Source of the DNA: Metabacillus bambusae
GTDB lineage: Bacteria; Bacillota; Bacilli; Bacillales; Bacillaceae
Direction: 5' to 3'
Assembly (NCBI RefSeq): GCF_017497975.1
Contig: NZ_JAGDEL010000002.1
Location: forward strand, 124,001-188,000
DNA: 64,000 bases
In this document: positions 36,436 to 44,658 of the stretch, one piece after another
How the letters are laid out: each line of letters starts with the position of its first letter
Position numbering within the stretch: position 1 is the stretch's first letter
The notes under the pieces: generated by a model
Database searches by the model: none
What the model was told of the DNA's origin: nothing
What the model saw: only the letters and a program-made list of their open reading frames with translations
Translations under genes and position numbers: made by a program

Positions 36436-36451
36436 ACTAAACTTATTTAGT
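36436..36451. promoter_or_regulatory. inverted ACTAAA/TTTAGT operator candidate
   Basis: ACTAAA CTTA TTTAGT: 6-bp arms around 4 nt, the same geometry as the large inverted repeat at 26143-26166. Candidate binding site for the divergent LacI-family regulator. Confidence 0.5.
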
Positions 36452-36639
36452 GATTATTACTTCCTTGACTGTATAATAGCAACAATAAATTTATCAGTCA
36501 ATATTTTATATAGAAAAATTTAGTTATATTTTAGTTGTTTTATAAATTCATTTAAGTAATATCATTCACTTTCATACTATGCATTTATATACATATCCTA
36601 ATATACGGCTATTTATATTAGATTTTTTTTCGTCTATCG

Positions 36640-36679
36640 AACTAAACTACAACTAAATGAATTTTATTTATGATATAAT
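36640..36679 (+). promoter_or_regulatory. LacI-gene promoter with AACTAAA direct repeats
   Basis: An extended -10 TGATATAAT (36671-36679) has no good -35 at 17 bp; that position is covered instead by AACTAAACTACAACTAAA (36640-36657), a direct repeat of the putative operator. This suggests autoregulation. Confidence 0.5.
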
Positions 36680-36741
36680 TGATTTAATTTCGTTTATATA
36701 AATAAATAAAATAATTTTGTATAAGTAGGTGCAGTCATTTC

Positions 36742-37776
36742 ATGAAAATAGATGATATCGCTAAACTCGCGAACGTTTCCAAATCTGCTGTCTCATTAGC
36801 GCTAAATGGAAAAAATGGAGTAAGTCAAGAAACACGTGAAAAAATTTTAAGAATAGCCCAGGAACATGGATATATCCCTCGCCCTATTGTTAAAGCAGAC
36901 CAATATTTTCAATCAAATTCAAAACTATTAAGGTTTGTTGCCTGTACAAATGAAGGGATTGTTACCGAACAATATGAATCACTTCCGTTTTTTATGGAAC
37001 TAATTAACAATATTGATAAACAAATTGGTTCTAGTGGTTACTCGCTTATGGTTTCATCGATCAATATCGAAAATCTTCAAGATGAAATATCTAGGCTTGA
37101 AAAAGAACAAAAATCTGCTGGTATCTTATTATTAGGTACGAACTTAACACCCGAACAAATTAAACTTGTCTCATCTATTCAGCCCAATTTGGTTGTATTA
37201 GATACTTGTTTTGAAACATTAGATGTTAACTTTGTTGTAATGAATAATGTTTATGGAGCATATCAGGCAGGTAAATATTTAGTCGAGTTAGGTCATGAAA
37301 ATATTGGGTATGTGGAATCACAAACAAGAATGTATAATTTTGATATGAGGAAAAAGGGGTTTATACAAGCAATTACTGAGAGTGGTGTAAAAATAGCTGA
37401 AAAAAACTATTTTTCAGTAAACCCTACTGTAATTTCTTCTCAAGAAGAATTTAAAGATAAAATAAAAGATCGTCTTAATCACCTTCCAACTGCACTATTT
37501 TGCGAAGCCGATTACATGGCAATTAGTGTAATAAAATCATTAACTGAATTAGGCCTTAATGTTCCGAAGGATATCTCAATTATTGGTTTTGATAATATCT
37601 TTGAATCACAGGTTATCACCCCGGAACTTACTACAATACATGTAAAAAAAGATAAAATTGCTTTATTAGCAGTTGAAAAACTTATTAGAGAAATTGATAA
37701 CAAGGAAGTTGAAAAGATAAAACTTTTTGTCGATACTGAGTTGATAATAAGAAAATCATGTAAGGCCACAAAGTAA
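36742..37776 (+). CDS. LacI-family transcriptional regulator
   Basis: 344 residues. The DNA-binding domain at 1-50 has the classic pattern (IDDIAKLANVSKSAVSLALNGKNGVSQETREKIL) with a hinge helix, followed by a sugar-binding core (AGILLLGTNL, DISIIGFDNIFES). Divergent from the isomerase/transketolase/kinase/importer operon, so probably its sugar-responsive repressor. Repeated TTTAGTT/AACTAAA motifs in the shared promoter region are the candidate operators. Confidence 0.92.
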   Translation: MKIDDIAKLANVSKSAVSLALNGKNGVSQETREKILRIAQEHGYIPRPIVKADQYFQSNSKLLRFVACTNEGIVTEQYESLPFFMELINNIDKQIGSSGYSLMVSSINIENLQDEISRLEKEQKSAGILLLGTNLTPEQIKLVSSIQPNLVVLDTCFETLDVNFVVMNNVYGAYQAGKYLVELGHENIGYVESQTRMYNFDMRKKGFIQAITESGVKIAEKNYFSVNPTVISSQEEFKDKIKDRLNHLPTALFCEADYMAISVIKSLTELGLNVPKDISIIGFDNIFESQVITPELTTIHVKKDKIALLAVEKLIREIDNKEVEKIKLFVDTELIIRKSCKATK

Positions 37777-37878
37777 ACACAGGTAATTATCTCTTGATCA
37801 ATAAGCAAAAATATAAAAGTGATTTTTCGTTTTTTACTTTCTCAAAACACTAATGCTAAATTCTATAATGTAAAATAG

Positions 37879-37923
37879 AAAAAGCGCAAGGTAAGGAGTA
37901 CGCTCCATTACTTTGCGCTTTTT
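37879..37923. terminator. terminator after the LacI gene
   Basis: AAAAAGCGCAAGG / CTTTGCGCTTTTT stem with an inner GGAG/CTCC hairpin and T-run. Probably works in both directions, also ending the DUF2187 transcripts. Confidence 0.8.
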
Positions 37924-37951
37924 ATTAGGAAATCAACCATATAAATATGTT

Positions 37952-38122
37952 TTATACTGATTTTACATTATCCCCATTTAATTTCCCCTCATTCGAAATG
38001 GGCAAAGTAATAACCTTTCCACCTATTTGGACATGAATCGTATCTTTAAAAATTGCTTTTACTATGCCTTTCAAAGAAATTGTTGAATCAACAGTGATTG
38101 GATGATTAGTTTCTGCTGTCAT
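37952..38122 (-). CDS. small DUF2187-like protein
   Basis: A 56-residue frame starting MTAETNHPITVDST, with the core KGIVKAIFKDTIHVQIGGKV. The pattern of short beta strands matches the DUF2187 protein encoded just upstream, and both begin with a similar MT(A/T)-N-H segment, so they look like tandem paralogues. AAAGGTG lies 11 nt before the ATG, a weak ribosome site. Function unknown. It ends before the shared terminator. Confidence 0.6.
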   Translation of the reverse strand: MTAETNHPITVDSTISLKGIVKAIFKDTIHVQIGGKVITLPISNEGKLNGDNVKSV

Positions 38123-38142
38123 CTACTTTCACACCTTTCTAG

Positions 38143-38340
38143 CTAGTTTTTAATAAGTTGATAGTTTTTGTGGGAAACAACTGTTAGTGGTGTTTCAACA
38201 TTTATTCCTTCTGCATCAGATTTGCTTATTGTTACGATGACACTTGCCTCTCTTACTTTAAAGACTTCACCGATTATAACCAATCCGTTGCGTTCAAAGA
38301 GGACTTTATCTCCTTCTTTAGCTAGATGATTAGTTGTCAT
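38143..38340 (-). CDS. DUF2187 family small protein
   Basis: About 65 residues with the DUF2187 signature GDKVLFERNGLVIIGEVFKVREASVIVTISKSD, an SH3/KOW-like small barrel common in Bacillus and of unknown role. The frame extends to 38358, but comparison with the neighbouring paralogue and family members favours ATG 38340; GGAG is 12 nt away, so the start is not certain. Confidence 0.75.
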   Translation of the reverse strand: MTTNHLAKEGDKVLFERNGLVIIGEVFKVREASVIVTISKSDAEGINVETPLTVVSHKNYQLIKN

Positions 38341-38605
38341 TTTTACTTTACACTCCATTTTTATATTTAATTAAAACCAGTTTAATAAGAAATGAAATTT
38401 TAATGAAGGAAGTAGGAAAATACTAGTCTAGTAATAACTAACCACGATACTCTTTTTTTCCTCCATTTTTAAATATGTCCTATCCTTTTTATCGCTTTTA
38501 TTGAATTATAGTTCAAGTATTACATCTCGATATTGCTGTGTCAATAAATATGAACCCAAGTTCACATTTTGGTTTTTTATGTTATGATAATGCTGAGGTG
38601 ATACT

Positions 38606-39253
38606 ATGTCAGAGCATGAAGATGAACAACTAGTTGGGGAATATCCTTCTTTACCAAAACAAAAACGATCCCAGCAAAAAAGAGATGCGTTACTTGAAAG
38701 TGGCCGTGCTTTGTTTATTGAGAAAGGATACGAGCAAACCAATGCTAAGGAGATCGCATCACATGCCGGGGTGGCAACAGGAACATTTTACAGATATTTC
38801 ACAGATAAACGGCAACTTATGATGTCTCTTTTGGAGGATCAATTGGAAAAGCTGCTTCCACCTGAACCAAACTGGACTAATGTTGATCCAGAATCATTTT
38901 TTGCAACACTTTTAGAACAACATTACAAACGACTTAATCGACTAGGATTGCATCGAGTATTACCTGAATTATTGTTAAAGGATTCTCAATTAGCAGAAGT
39001 TGTAGCTGAGGCTAGAAATAAAATACATGCAAGAATTCTTATGAGTTTAAAGAATGCTAGAGAACAAGGAATTATATGGGATGATTTAGATTTGGATACA
39101 GTATCCTGGTCTATTATGGTGTTATCAGATAAAATCCCAGAAAAGATGACAGAATGTGGTAACCAAGTAGACTACTGTGAACTAGCTAAAGTGATATGCC
39201 GTTTGGTGTTTCCTCCAGACGTCTTACAACAGTTGAAATTGAACATAAAATAG
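38606..39253 (+). CDS. TetR-family transcriptional regulator
   Basis: 215 residues. The helix-turn-helix at about 25-70 (RDALLESGRALFIEKGYEQTNAKEIASHAGVATGTFYRYFTDKRQLMMSL) is typical; the C-terminal ligand domain is not assignable. Preceded by GAGGTG. The alarmone synthetase gene follows about 11 nt after its stop, so the two are probably co-transcribed. Confidence 0.9.
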   Translation: MSEHEDEQLVGEYPSLPKQKRSQQKRDALLESGRALFIEKGYEQTNAKEIASHAGVATGTFYRYFTDKRQLMMSLLEDQLEKLLPPEPNWTNVDPESFFATLLEQHYKRLNRLGLHRVLPELLLKDSQLAEVVAEARNKIHARILMSLKNAREQGIIWDDLDLDTVSWSIMVLSDKIPEKMTECGNQVDYCELAKVICRLVFPPDVLQQLKLNIK

Positions 39254-39264
39254 ACAAGCATACG

Positions 39265-40029
39265 ATGAAAGGACTAGAGCTATTGAATACAGAGCATATT
39301 GATCTTAACGAGATAAAGAAAATGAAAGTTGAAATGACTAGGTTCATGATGGCCTATAAGTTTGCTTTAGATGAAATGAATACAAAAATTAATATTTTGA
39401 AGGATGAGTTTAATTATATTCACGATTATAATCCAATAGAACATATAAAATCCCGATTAAAATCACCTGAAAGTATTTTTAAAAAGGTTGTTAAAAAGGA
39501 ATGTTCTTTTTCCTTCAACTCAATAAAAGAATCAATAAGAGACATTGCAGGAATTAGAATTTCTGTATCATTTATTTCGGATATATATGAGTTGAGTAAA
39601 ATGCTTGAAAGCCAAAAGGATATTAGGGTAATTGAACGGAAGGACTATATTAAGAATCCTAAACCTAATGGATATCAAAGCCTTCACCTCATCTTAGAAA
39701 TTCCAATATTTATGTCTGACCGTGAGGATTTGGTCTACGTAGAAGTCCAAATTCGGACAATTGCAATGGATTTTTGGGCAAGCTTAGAACATAAAATCTA
39801 CTACAAATACAATAAGGAAGTACCAAATAGACTCGTACAAGAGCTAAAAGAAGCTGCTTTAACTGCCACTGCATTAGATAAAAAGATGGAGCGACTAAAT
39901 AAAGAAATAACAGCTTATAAAGAAACAACAGCAGTTATTGAAAATGAAGAGATGCTGCTGAAAATAAATAAAGATCAGTTTTATCTCCCTATGAACTTAA
40001 TAAAATCCTTTATTCAGAATAATAAATAA
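39265..40029 (+). CDS. ywaC: small alarmone synthetase (RelA/SpoT domain, YwaC/RelP type)
   Basis: Makes (p)ppGpp from ATP and GDP/GTP. A single synthetase domain without hydrolase, TGS or ACT. Motifs: YKFALDEMNTK, NPIEHIKSRLKSPESIFKK, RDIAGIRISVSF, KDYIKNPKPNGYQSLHLI, VEVQIRTIAMDFWASLEHKIYYK, which follow Bacillus YwaC closely. The longest frame begins at 39196 inside the TetR gene; starting at ATG 39265 gives 254 residues and the same distance to the YKFALD motif as in YwaC, so it is preferred although no clear ribosome site precedes it. Usually induced by envelope stress. Confidence 0.88.
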   Translation: MKGLELLNTEHIDLNEIKKMKVEMTRFMMAYKFALDEMNTKINILKDEFNYIHDYNPIEHIKSRLKSPESIFKKVVKKECSFSFNSIKESIRDIAGIRISVSFISDIYELSKMLESQKDIRVIERKDYIKNPKPNGYQSLHLILEIPIFMSDREDLVYVEVQIRTIAMDFWASLEHKIYYKYNKEVPNRLVQELKEAALTATALDKKMERLNKEITAYKETTAVIENEEMLLKINKDQFYLPMNLIKSFIQNNK

Positions 40030-40046
40030 TGTTGAATGCAAAAAAA

Positions 40047-40080
40047 CGTAAAGCCAGGCCGCCCCTTGCTTTACGCTTTT
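40047..40080 (+). terminator. terminator after the alarmone synthetase gene
   Basis: CGTAAAG (40047-40053) pairs with CTTTACG (40069-40075), 15-nt loop with GC-rich content, A-run before and T-run after. It also lies past the convergent HxlR gene. Confidence 0.75.
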
Positions 40081-40101
40081 TACTTTTAAAATTGACCGGC
40101 A

Positions 40102-40473
40102 CTATTTAATCGCCTCATCGTTTATTTGTAGATGTTCAAAATATTTTGAACGATAATTTTTACCCCATTCATACATAGCTTCAAGAATTGGCATTAACGT
40201 TTGCCCTTGTTCTGTCAGAGAATACTCTACCTTTGGAGGAACAACAGGATAAACTTCACGATGTATGATAAAATCTTCCTCAAGTTCTCGTAATTGATTG
40301 ACTAGCATTCTCTGGGTTATGCCAGGGATTAACGCTTTTAATTCACTAAAACGAAGTGTACCATCTTTCCCTAAATGCCACATAATTAACATCTTCCATT
40401 TACCGCCAATTACATTTAATGTCAATTCTTTTTCACAATTAAATATTTTTTCATCAAAACGACTCATAACCAT
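40102..40473 (-). CDS. hxlR: HxlR-family transcriptional regulator
   Basis: About 123 residues, winged helix of the HxlR type ([54 protein letters not shown]). It is divergent from hxlA, as in Bacillus subtilis, where HxlR activates hxlAB in response to formaldehyde. The frame extends to 40515, but AAGGGG with 7-nt spacing selects ATG 40473 (an ATG at 40467 is also possible). Confidence 0.9.
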   Translation of the reverse strand: MVMSRFDEKIFNCEKELTLNVIGGKWKMLIMWHLGKDGTLRFSELKALIPGITQRMLVNQLRELEEDFIIHREVYPVVPPKVEYSLTEQGQTLMPILEAMYEWGKNYRSKYFEHLQINDEAIK

Positions 40474-40528
40474 CACCTCACCCCTTATTATAGCCCATAG
40501 TATACTTTTAGACACTATATGTATTTAA

Positions 40529-40590
40529 AGTGCGTACTATTATTCCTAATCATTTTAAATGATAATTGTAGCTAAGCACGAACTATAACA
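40529..40590. promoter_or_regulatory. possible HxlR-binding direct repeats
   Basis: AGTGCGTACTATTATT (40529) and AGCACGAACTATAACA (40575) are related 16-mers 46 bp apart in the hxlR-hxlA gap. HxlR is known to bind direct repeats upstream of hxlA. The match is only partial, so this is tentative. Confidence 0.35.
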
Positions 40591-40607
40591 CTTTAGGAGG
40601 AATTATT

Positions 40608-41249
40608 ATGGAACTACAATTGGCATTGGATCTAGTAAATATTGAAGAAGCAAAACAAGTGGTACGCGAGGTTCAGGAACATATTGATATCGTGGAAATC
40701 GGTACTCCTGTTGTAATTAATGAAGGACTTAGAGCGGTAAAAGAAATCAAAGAAGCTTTCCCTTCGTTAACTGTTTTAGCAGATTTAAAAGTGATGGATG
40801 CTGGTGGATATGAAGTGATGAAAGCCTCTGAAGCAGGTGCAGGGATCGTTACTATTCTTGGAGCAACAGATGATGCAACGATTAAAGGTGCTGTAGAAGA
40901 AGGAAAGAAACAAGGAACAAAAATACTGGTCGATATGATCAATGTAAAAGATATTGAACAACGTGCTAAAGAAGTTGATGAACTAGGTGTAGACTATATT
41001 TGCGTTCATACTGGCTATGACCTTCAAGCAGCAGGTGAAAATTCATTTGAACAACTAAGAAAGATTAAACGTGTTGTCAAACATGCAAAAACAGCTGTTG
41101 CTGGTGGAATCAAATTAGAAACACTTCCAGAAGTGATTTCTGTTCAGCCAGACCTAGTTATCGTAGGTGGTGGAATTACTAGTCAAGAAGATAAAAAGGG
41201 CGTTGCTGCACAGATGCAGAAATTAGTGAAGCAAAAAGCACTTGTTTAA
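40608..41249 (+). CDS. hxlA: 3-hexulose-6-phosphate synthase
   Basis: Condenses formaldehyde with D-ribulose 5-phosphate to 3-hexulose 6-phosphate: the fixation step of the ribulose monophosphate pathway, used for formaldehyde detoxification. 213 residues, close to the usual length, orotidine-decarboxylase-like barrel with the DLKVMDAG motif, VDYICVHTGYD and AVAGGI. A strong TAGGAGG site precedes it. Followed by hxlB 17 nt later. Confidence 0.95.
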   Translation: MELQLALDLVNIEEAKQVVREVQEHIDIVEIGTPVVINEGLRAVKEIKEAFPSLTVLADLKVMDAGGYEVMKASEAGAGIVTILGATDDATIKGAVEEGKKQGTKILVDMINVKDIEQRAKEVDELGVDYICVHTGYDLQAAGENSFEQLRKIKRVVKHAKTAVAGGIKLETLPEVISVQPDLVIVGGGITSQEDKKGVAAQMQKLVKQKALV

Positions 41250-41266
41250 GGTTAGGTTATAAATTC

Positions 41267-41824
41267 ATGGAAACATCTTACTATTTATCAAGAGTGATCG
41301 ACGAGTTAAATCATTCAACCAATCAAATTTCAGATGCAGAGTCTGAAAGCTTAGTTAATATGATGACAACTTCATCAAAAGTCTTTGTTGCAGGTGCTGG
41401 TAGGTCAGGCCTTATAGCGAAATCCTTTGCTATGCGAATGATGCACATGGGGATCAACTCATATGTCATAGGCGAAACGGTTACTCCAAATGTTGAACAA
41501 AATGATTTGCTTCTAATTAGTTCAGGTTCTGGCGAAACGAAAAGTTTAGTTTCAATGGCTGAAAAAGCAAAAAGTCTTGGAGCTAAAGTAGCGATCGTTA
41601 CAATTATACCTGAATCAACAATTGGCAAACTAGCAGATATAACTGTGAAGCTACCAGGTTCACCTAAAGATAAAGAAACAAGTCAATATAAGACAATACA
41701 GCCGATGGCATCTTTATTCGAACAAACATTGTTAGTATTCTATGATGCCCTAATCTTAAGATATATGGAGAAAAAGTCATTAAACTCTGACTCTATGTTT
41801 AGTAGGCACGCGAATTTAGAATAA
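41267..41824 (+). CDS. hxlB: 6-phospho-3-hexuloisomerase
   Basis: Converts 3-hexulose 6-phosphate to fructose 6-phosphate, the second ribulose monophosphate step. 185 residues, one SIS domain (VFVAGAGRSGLIAKSFAMRMMHMG, LLISSGSGETKSL) and the C-terminal PMASLFEQTLLVFYDAL typical of the family. It forms an operon with hxlA and ends at a hairpin terminator. A second, more distant paralogue is encoded at 43153-43704. Confidence 0.94.
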   Translation: METSYYLSRVIDELNHSTNQISDAESESLVNMMTTSSKVFVAGAGRSGLIAKSFAMRMMHMGINSYVIGETVTPNVEQNDLLLISSGSGETKSLVSMAEKAKSLGAKVAIVTIIPESTIGKLADITVKLPGSPKDKETSQYKTIQPMASLFEQTLLVFYDALILRYMEKKSLNSDSMFSRHANLE

Positions 41825-41840
41825 TTTTATTGAATTCTTC

Positions 41841-41880
41841 AAAATCTCGAGTAAAAAGAGACTTTTGGAGATTTTTTCTT
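41841..41880 (+). terminator. terminator of hxlAB
   Basis: AAAATCTC (41841-41848) and GAGATTTT (41868-41875) with an inner AAAAG/CTTTT pair, followed by TTCTTTTT. Confidence 0.7.
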
Positions 41881-42060
41881 TTTAAGAGAATCATTCATCC
41901 CAAGCGTAAAATGTTTCTTTTAAAGTTAGGCTTAACCATATGAAACTCATTTGTATGATCTTGCGTCTTATATAGTAATACGGAAACAAATCATAACCCT
42001 GCTATCTAAGTTAACACTTACTCCTTCCGTGTAAATCAACACAAATATTGGAGGATTATC

Positions 42061-43002
42061 ATGAAGAACAATAAGTTTAAGCTGTTAAAAATTGCAGTTT
42101 TAACATTAGGTTTAGCTACTGCAGCTACTTTTGGACATACTCAAGCAGATGCCTCAACTATCTATGAAATTAAAAAGGGCGATACGTTATATAGTCTTGC
42201 TAAAGCAAGTCATCTATCAGTTTCACAATTCATGCTAGTAAATAATCTTACTTCTACAACCATTACGCTTGGCGAAAAGCTTATCATTCCAACTACGATT
42301 ACAATTAAAAAAGGCGACACGTTATACAGCCTTGCAAAGAAATATGATACAACTGTCTCACAACTAAAACATATAAATCAGCTTACTTCTAATACGATCT
42401 ACACTGGTGAAAAACTAATCATTCCTACAAATGTTATTGTTAAAAAAGGGGATACACTTTATCGCATTGCAAAGAATTACGGACTTACTGTTAGTGAGTT
42501 AAAGGAAATAAACAGTTTAACCTCAAACACTATTTTTATCGGCCAAAAACTGATCGTGGCTAAGAATGGAAAAATGGAGTCTGTTGATGAAAAATATGAT
42601 GCTTCAAAAGTAAGCGTAGAAGTAACAGTTAAAGATGGCTTTACTTTTGACGCTGAAGAACCAAGAAGGTTCATTGTCCAATACACAAAAAATGATTCCT
42701 ATTTTTCAAGAATTGAAGTATTAGATGCAAAAGCGAACATGGTTGATGTTAAGGAAAATTCAATTGCCTATTTAAAAGGAAACAAGATAACTGAATACTC
42801 AACTAAACGGATTAGTCACCCATTTTATCAAGATGCCGAATTTTTTCTCCATGGAACAAATAGCAAAACACAGACAAATATTGTCGTGAAAGAGATTGAT
42901 GGAAAATTAATCAGGTTTACGATCCATTACTTGAACGAGGAAGCATCTGAAGGAATTACCCCATATATAATTGATATCTTGAATACGACAAAGGTAAAGT
43001 AA
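42061..43002 (+). CDS. secreted LysM-repeat protein
   Basis: 313 residues with a signal peptide (about 1-31, ending HTQADAS), then three LysM repeats (about 33-77, 79-122 and 124-168; each KKGDTLY...LAKK...L..IN.LTS.TI..GEKLIIP) that bind peptidoglycan. The C-terminal 140 residues (VEVTVKDGFTFDAEEPRRFIVQYT) form an unrecognised beta-rich domain without a visible hydrolase motif. Cell-wall associated. Preceded by a GGAGG site and its own 236-bp upstream gap, so probably monocistronic; a terminator follows at 43089-43121. Confidence 0.88.
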   Translation: MKNNKFKLLKIAVLTLGLATAATFGHTQADASTIYEIKKGDTLYSLAKASHLSVSQFMLVNNLTSTTITLGEKLIIPTTITIKKGDTLYSLAKKYDTTVSQLKHINQLTSNTIYTGEKLIIPTNVIVKKGDTLYRIAKNYGLTVSELKEINSLTSNTIFIGQKLIVAKNGKMESVDEKYDASKVSVEVTVKDGFTFDAEEPRRFIVQYTKNDSYFSRIEVLDAKANMVDVKENSIAYLKGNKITEYSTKRISHPFYQDAEFFLHGTNSKTQTNIVVKEIDGKLIRFTIHYLNEEASEGITPYIIDILNTTKVK

Positions 43003-43088
43003 ATTCATTTGCTGTCAACTAAAATTGACCGACCTACTCATATATCCACCCTAGATAAATCACAGAATATGAATGATCCATATTATAT

Positions 43089-43121
43089 GAGCCTAAGCCT
43101 TGTTAAATCAGGCTTAGGCTC
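43089..43121. terminator. bidirectional terminator
   Basis: Perfect 11-bp stem GAGCCTAAGCC / GGCTTAGGCTC with an 11-nt loop between the convergent LysM and HxlB-like genes. Confidence 0.8.
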
Positions 43122-43152
43122 ATTATATGATTCGTCTAATCTAAAAACCTTA

Positions 43153-43704
43153 TTATTCTAGATTCGTATGATAAACTTCCATTGCTTCTTCTGAGACTGA
43201 AAGCTTCTCTTTTAATTTTACGACAATTAGCTCAAATAGCAGTAGCTGTGCCTGCTCAAATAAAGCCCCCATCGGTTGAGGTGATGTCCGTTTTTGAATA
43301 TCATCTTTCATAGTTTGTGCTTCAATGTGAACAAGATGATCTACATATTGCAATAACGGTGATTCGTCAGATGCTGTCATAAAAACGACTCTTGCATTCT
43401 CTGCCTTTACGATTTTCAAAAGGGCTTCAACAGTTGATAAATAACCAGTTCCAGAACTTGAAATAAACAAATCACCAGTTTGTATTCTTTGTGTTGTGAC
43501 ATCCCCAACAACGTGTACATCTAATCCTAAATGCATCAACCGCATCGCAAATGCTTGAAGCATCAATCTTTCTCTTCCAAGTCCATATAAAAATATTTTA
43601 CGAGCCTGAGAAATTTCGTCAATAAACCCTTGAATATCTTCATCTTTAATCGATGAAAATGCAGTCTTTAATTCTTCTAGCATCAAAGATTTTAGTTGTT
43701 CCAT
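43153..43704 (-). CDS. HxlB-like SIS-domain sugar-phosphate isomerase (second paralogue)
   Basis: 183 residues, one SIS domain (IFLYGLGRERLMLQAFAMRLMHLG, DLFISSSGTGYLSTV) and the QPMGALFEQAQLLLFELIVVKL tail of 6-phospho-3-hexuloisomerases. It is clearly related to but diverged from hxlB at 41267. It is not next to a synthase; instead it is the last gene of a PTS operon and overlaps the TIM-barrel gene stop (TAATG), with a GGGAGGG site. Its substrate is probably the phosphorylated product of that PTS, perhaps a 3-keto hexose phosphate. Confidence 0.85.
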   Translation of the reverse strand: MEQLKSLMLEELKTAFSSIKDEDIQGFIDEISQARKIFLYGLGRERLMLQAFAMRLMHLGLDVHVVGDVTTQRIQTGDLFISSSGTGYLSTVEALLKIVKAENARVVFMTASDESPLLQYVDHLVHIEAQTMKDDIQKRTSPQPMGALFEQAQLLLFELIVVKLKEKLSVSEEAMEVYHTNLE

Positions 43705-44648
43705 TATTTTTCCCTCCCTATATAGCCTTTAGTGCTCAAAGCTGTTTTCCAATAATCGACGCTCTCTTTAATTTCTTTTAAAACAAGATTATCATCTTGT
43801 TCGAAAGGATGACCAATTTCTAGCAGGAGAATAACTTCATCTTTTTTAGTCTTTTCAAGGGAATCAAATAATTTAGTTGGATTAATTGTACCAATTCTAT
43901 TTTTTTGTTCTGTAAATGCCCAATGGCGGTCTAAGCGACCATCGGTTTGTTGCAGGTGAATTATTGGAATATGATCATAAAGTGATTCGATCCATTGATA
44001 TGGATTACTGTCTTCTGTGCTAAGAATAGGGTTTGTCGTATGCCCAACATCAAAACAAAGCGAAAATGTTGCTGCTTCCTCCCCTGCTAGATCATTTATT
44101 TTTTCAATAAAAGCTTTAGTATCTTTAATTGTTATCGATCCTTCTCGTTCTACTGGTGTTGCTTCCCAATAAAAATCCTTCACACCATATTTTTTTGCTT
44201 TTTTTAATAGATTGATTAATAACTTTTCCGCATTAGCTTGAATGATGCTATTTTTATTGTTTTTATTTAAGAAAGTAGAAATATCCATTCCACCAAATGG
44301 ACCTCCAGTTGCGTTACACCCTAGTCTTTGTGTGACAGCAAATGCCTTTTCAAACCAATCAATGCCATCTAACCTTCCTTCTAGTAGTGGATGATAAAGT
44401 AGATTGTGTGAATAAATTGATAGTCCTGTAAAAGTCGAATGAAGAGTTACATTATATTTATCACATTCATAACGTACGAGATCACAATATTTATTAATAA
44501 AATCGTTTGTTGATCTCGGATCTATTTGGTCAAAAGAAAATTGGATAATATCCAAACCTAGTTCCTCTTTTACTAATCGAACCCAGTCCACCGGATGAGC
44601 CCAACGTTTAATTGTAAATCCAGTTGAAATCCCCAATTTTACGTTCAT
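43704..44648 (-). CDS. xylose isomerase-like TIM-barrel sugar epimerase/isomerase
   Basis: 314 residues, AP-endonuclease-2/xylose-isomerase-like barrel with metal ligand motifs (FYWEATPVERE, FSLCFDVGHTT, IIHLQQTD, LLLEIGHP). Such proteins epimerise or isomerise free or phosphorylated sugars. Between a PTS permease and a hexulose-phosphate isomerase in one operon, so it probably works on the sugar phosphate delivered by the PTS. Exact reaction unknown. Confidence 0.82.
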   Translation of the reverse strand: MNVKLGISTGFTIKRWAHPVDWVRLVKEELGLDIIQFSFDQIDPRSTNDFINKYCDLVRYECDKYNVTLHSTFTGLSIYSHNLLYHPLLEGRLDGIDWFEKAFAVTQRLGCNATGGPFGGMDISTFLNKNNKNSIIQANAEKLLINLLKKAKKYGVKDFYWEATPVEREGSITIKDTKAFIEKINDLAGEEAATFSLCFDVGHTTNPILSTEDSNPYQWIESLYDHIPIIHLQQTDGRLDRHWAFTEQKNRIGTINPTKLFDSLEKTKKDEVILLLEIGHPFEQDDNLVLKEIKESVDYWKTALSTKGYIGREK

Positions 44649-44658
44649 TTTTCACCGC

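Larger units (their letters stand above)
36225..36741. other. 517-bp divergent regulatory region
   Basis: AT-rich region between the isomerase operon and the LacI gene with at least four TTTAGTT/AACTAAA motifs (36436-36451 inverted pair; 36530-36546; 36640-36658; weaker ones near 36330). No additional gene. Confidence 0.55.

Noticed and set aside
41940-42060. Riboswitch in the leader of the LysM gene
   Set aside because: The leader has some pairing (ACGGAA/TTCCGT) but none of the conserved core bases of known cell-wall-linked riboswitches.
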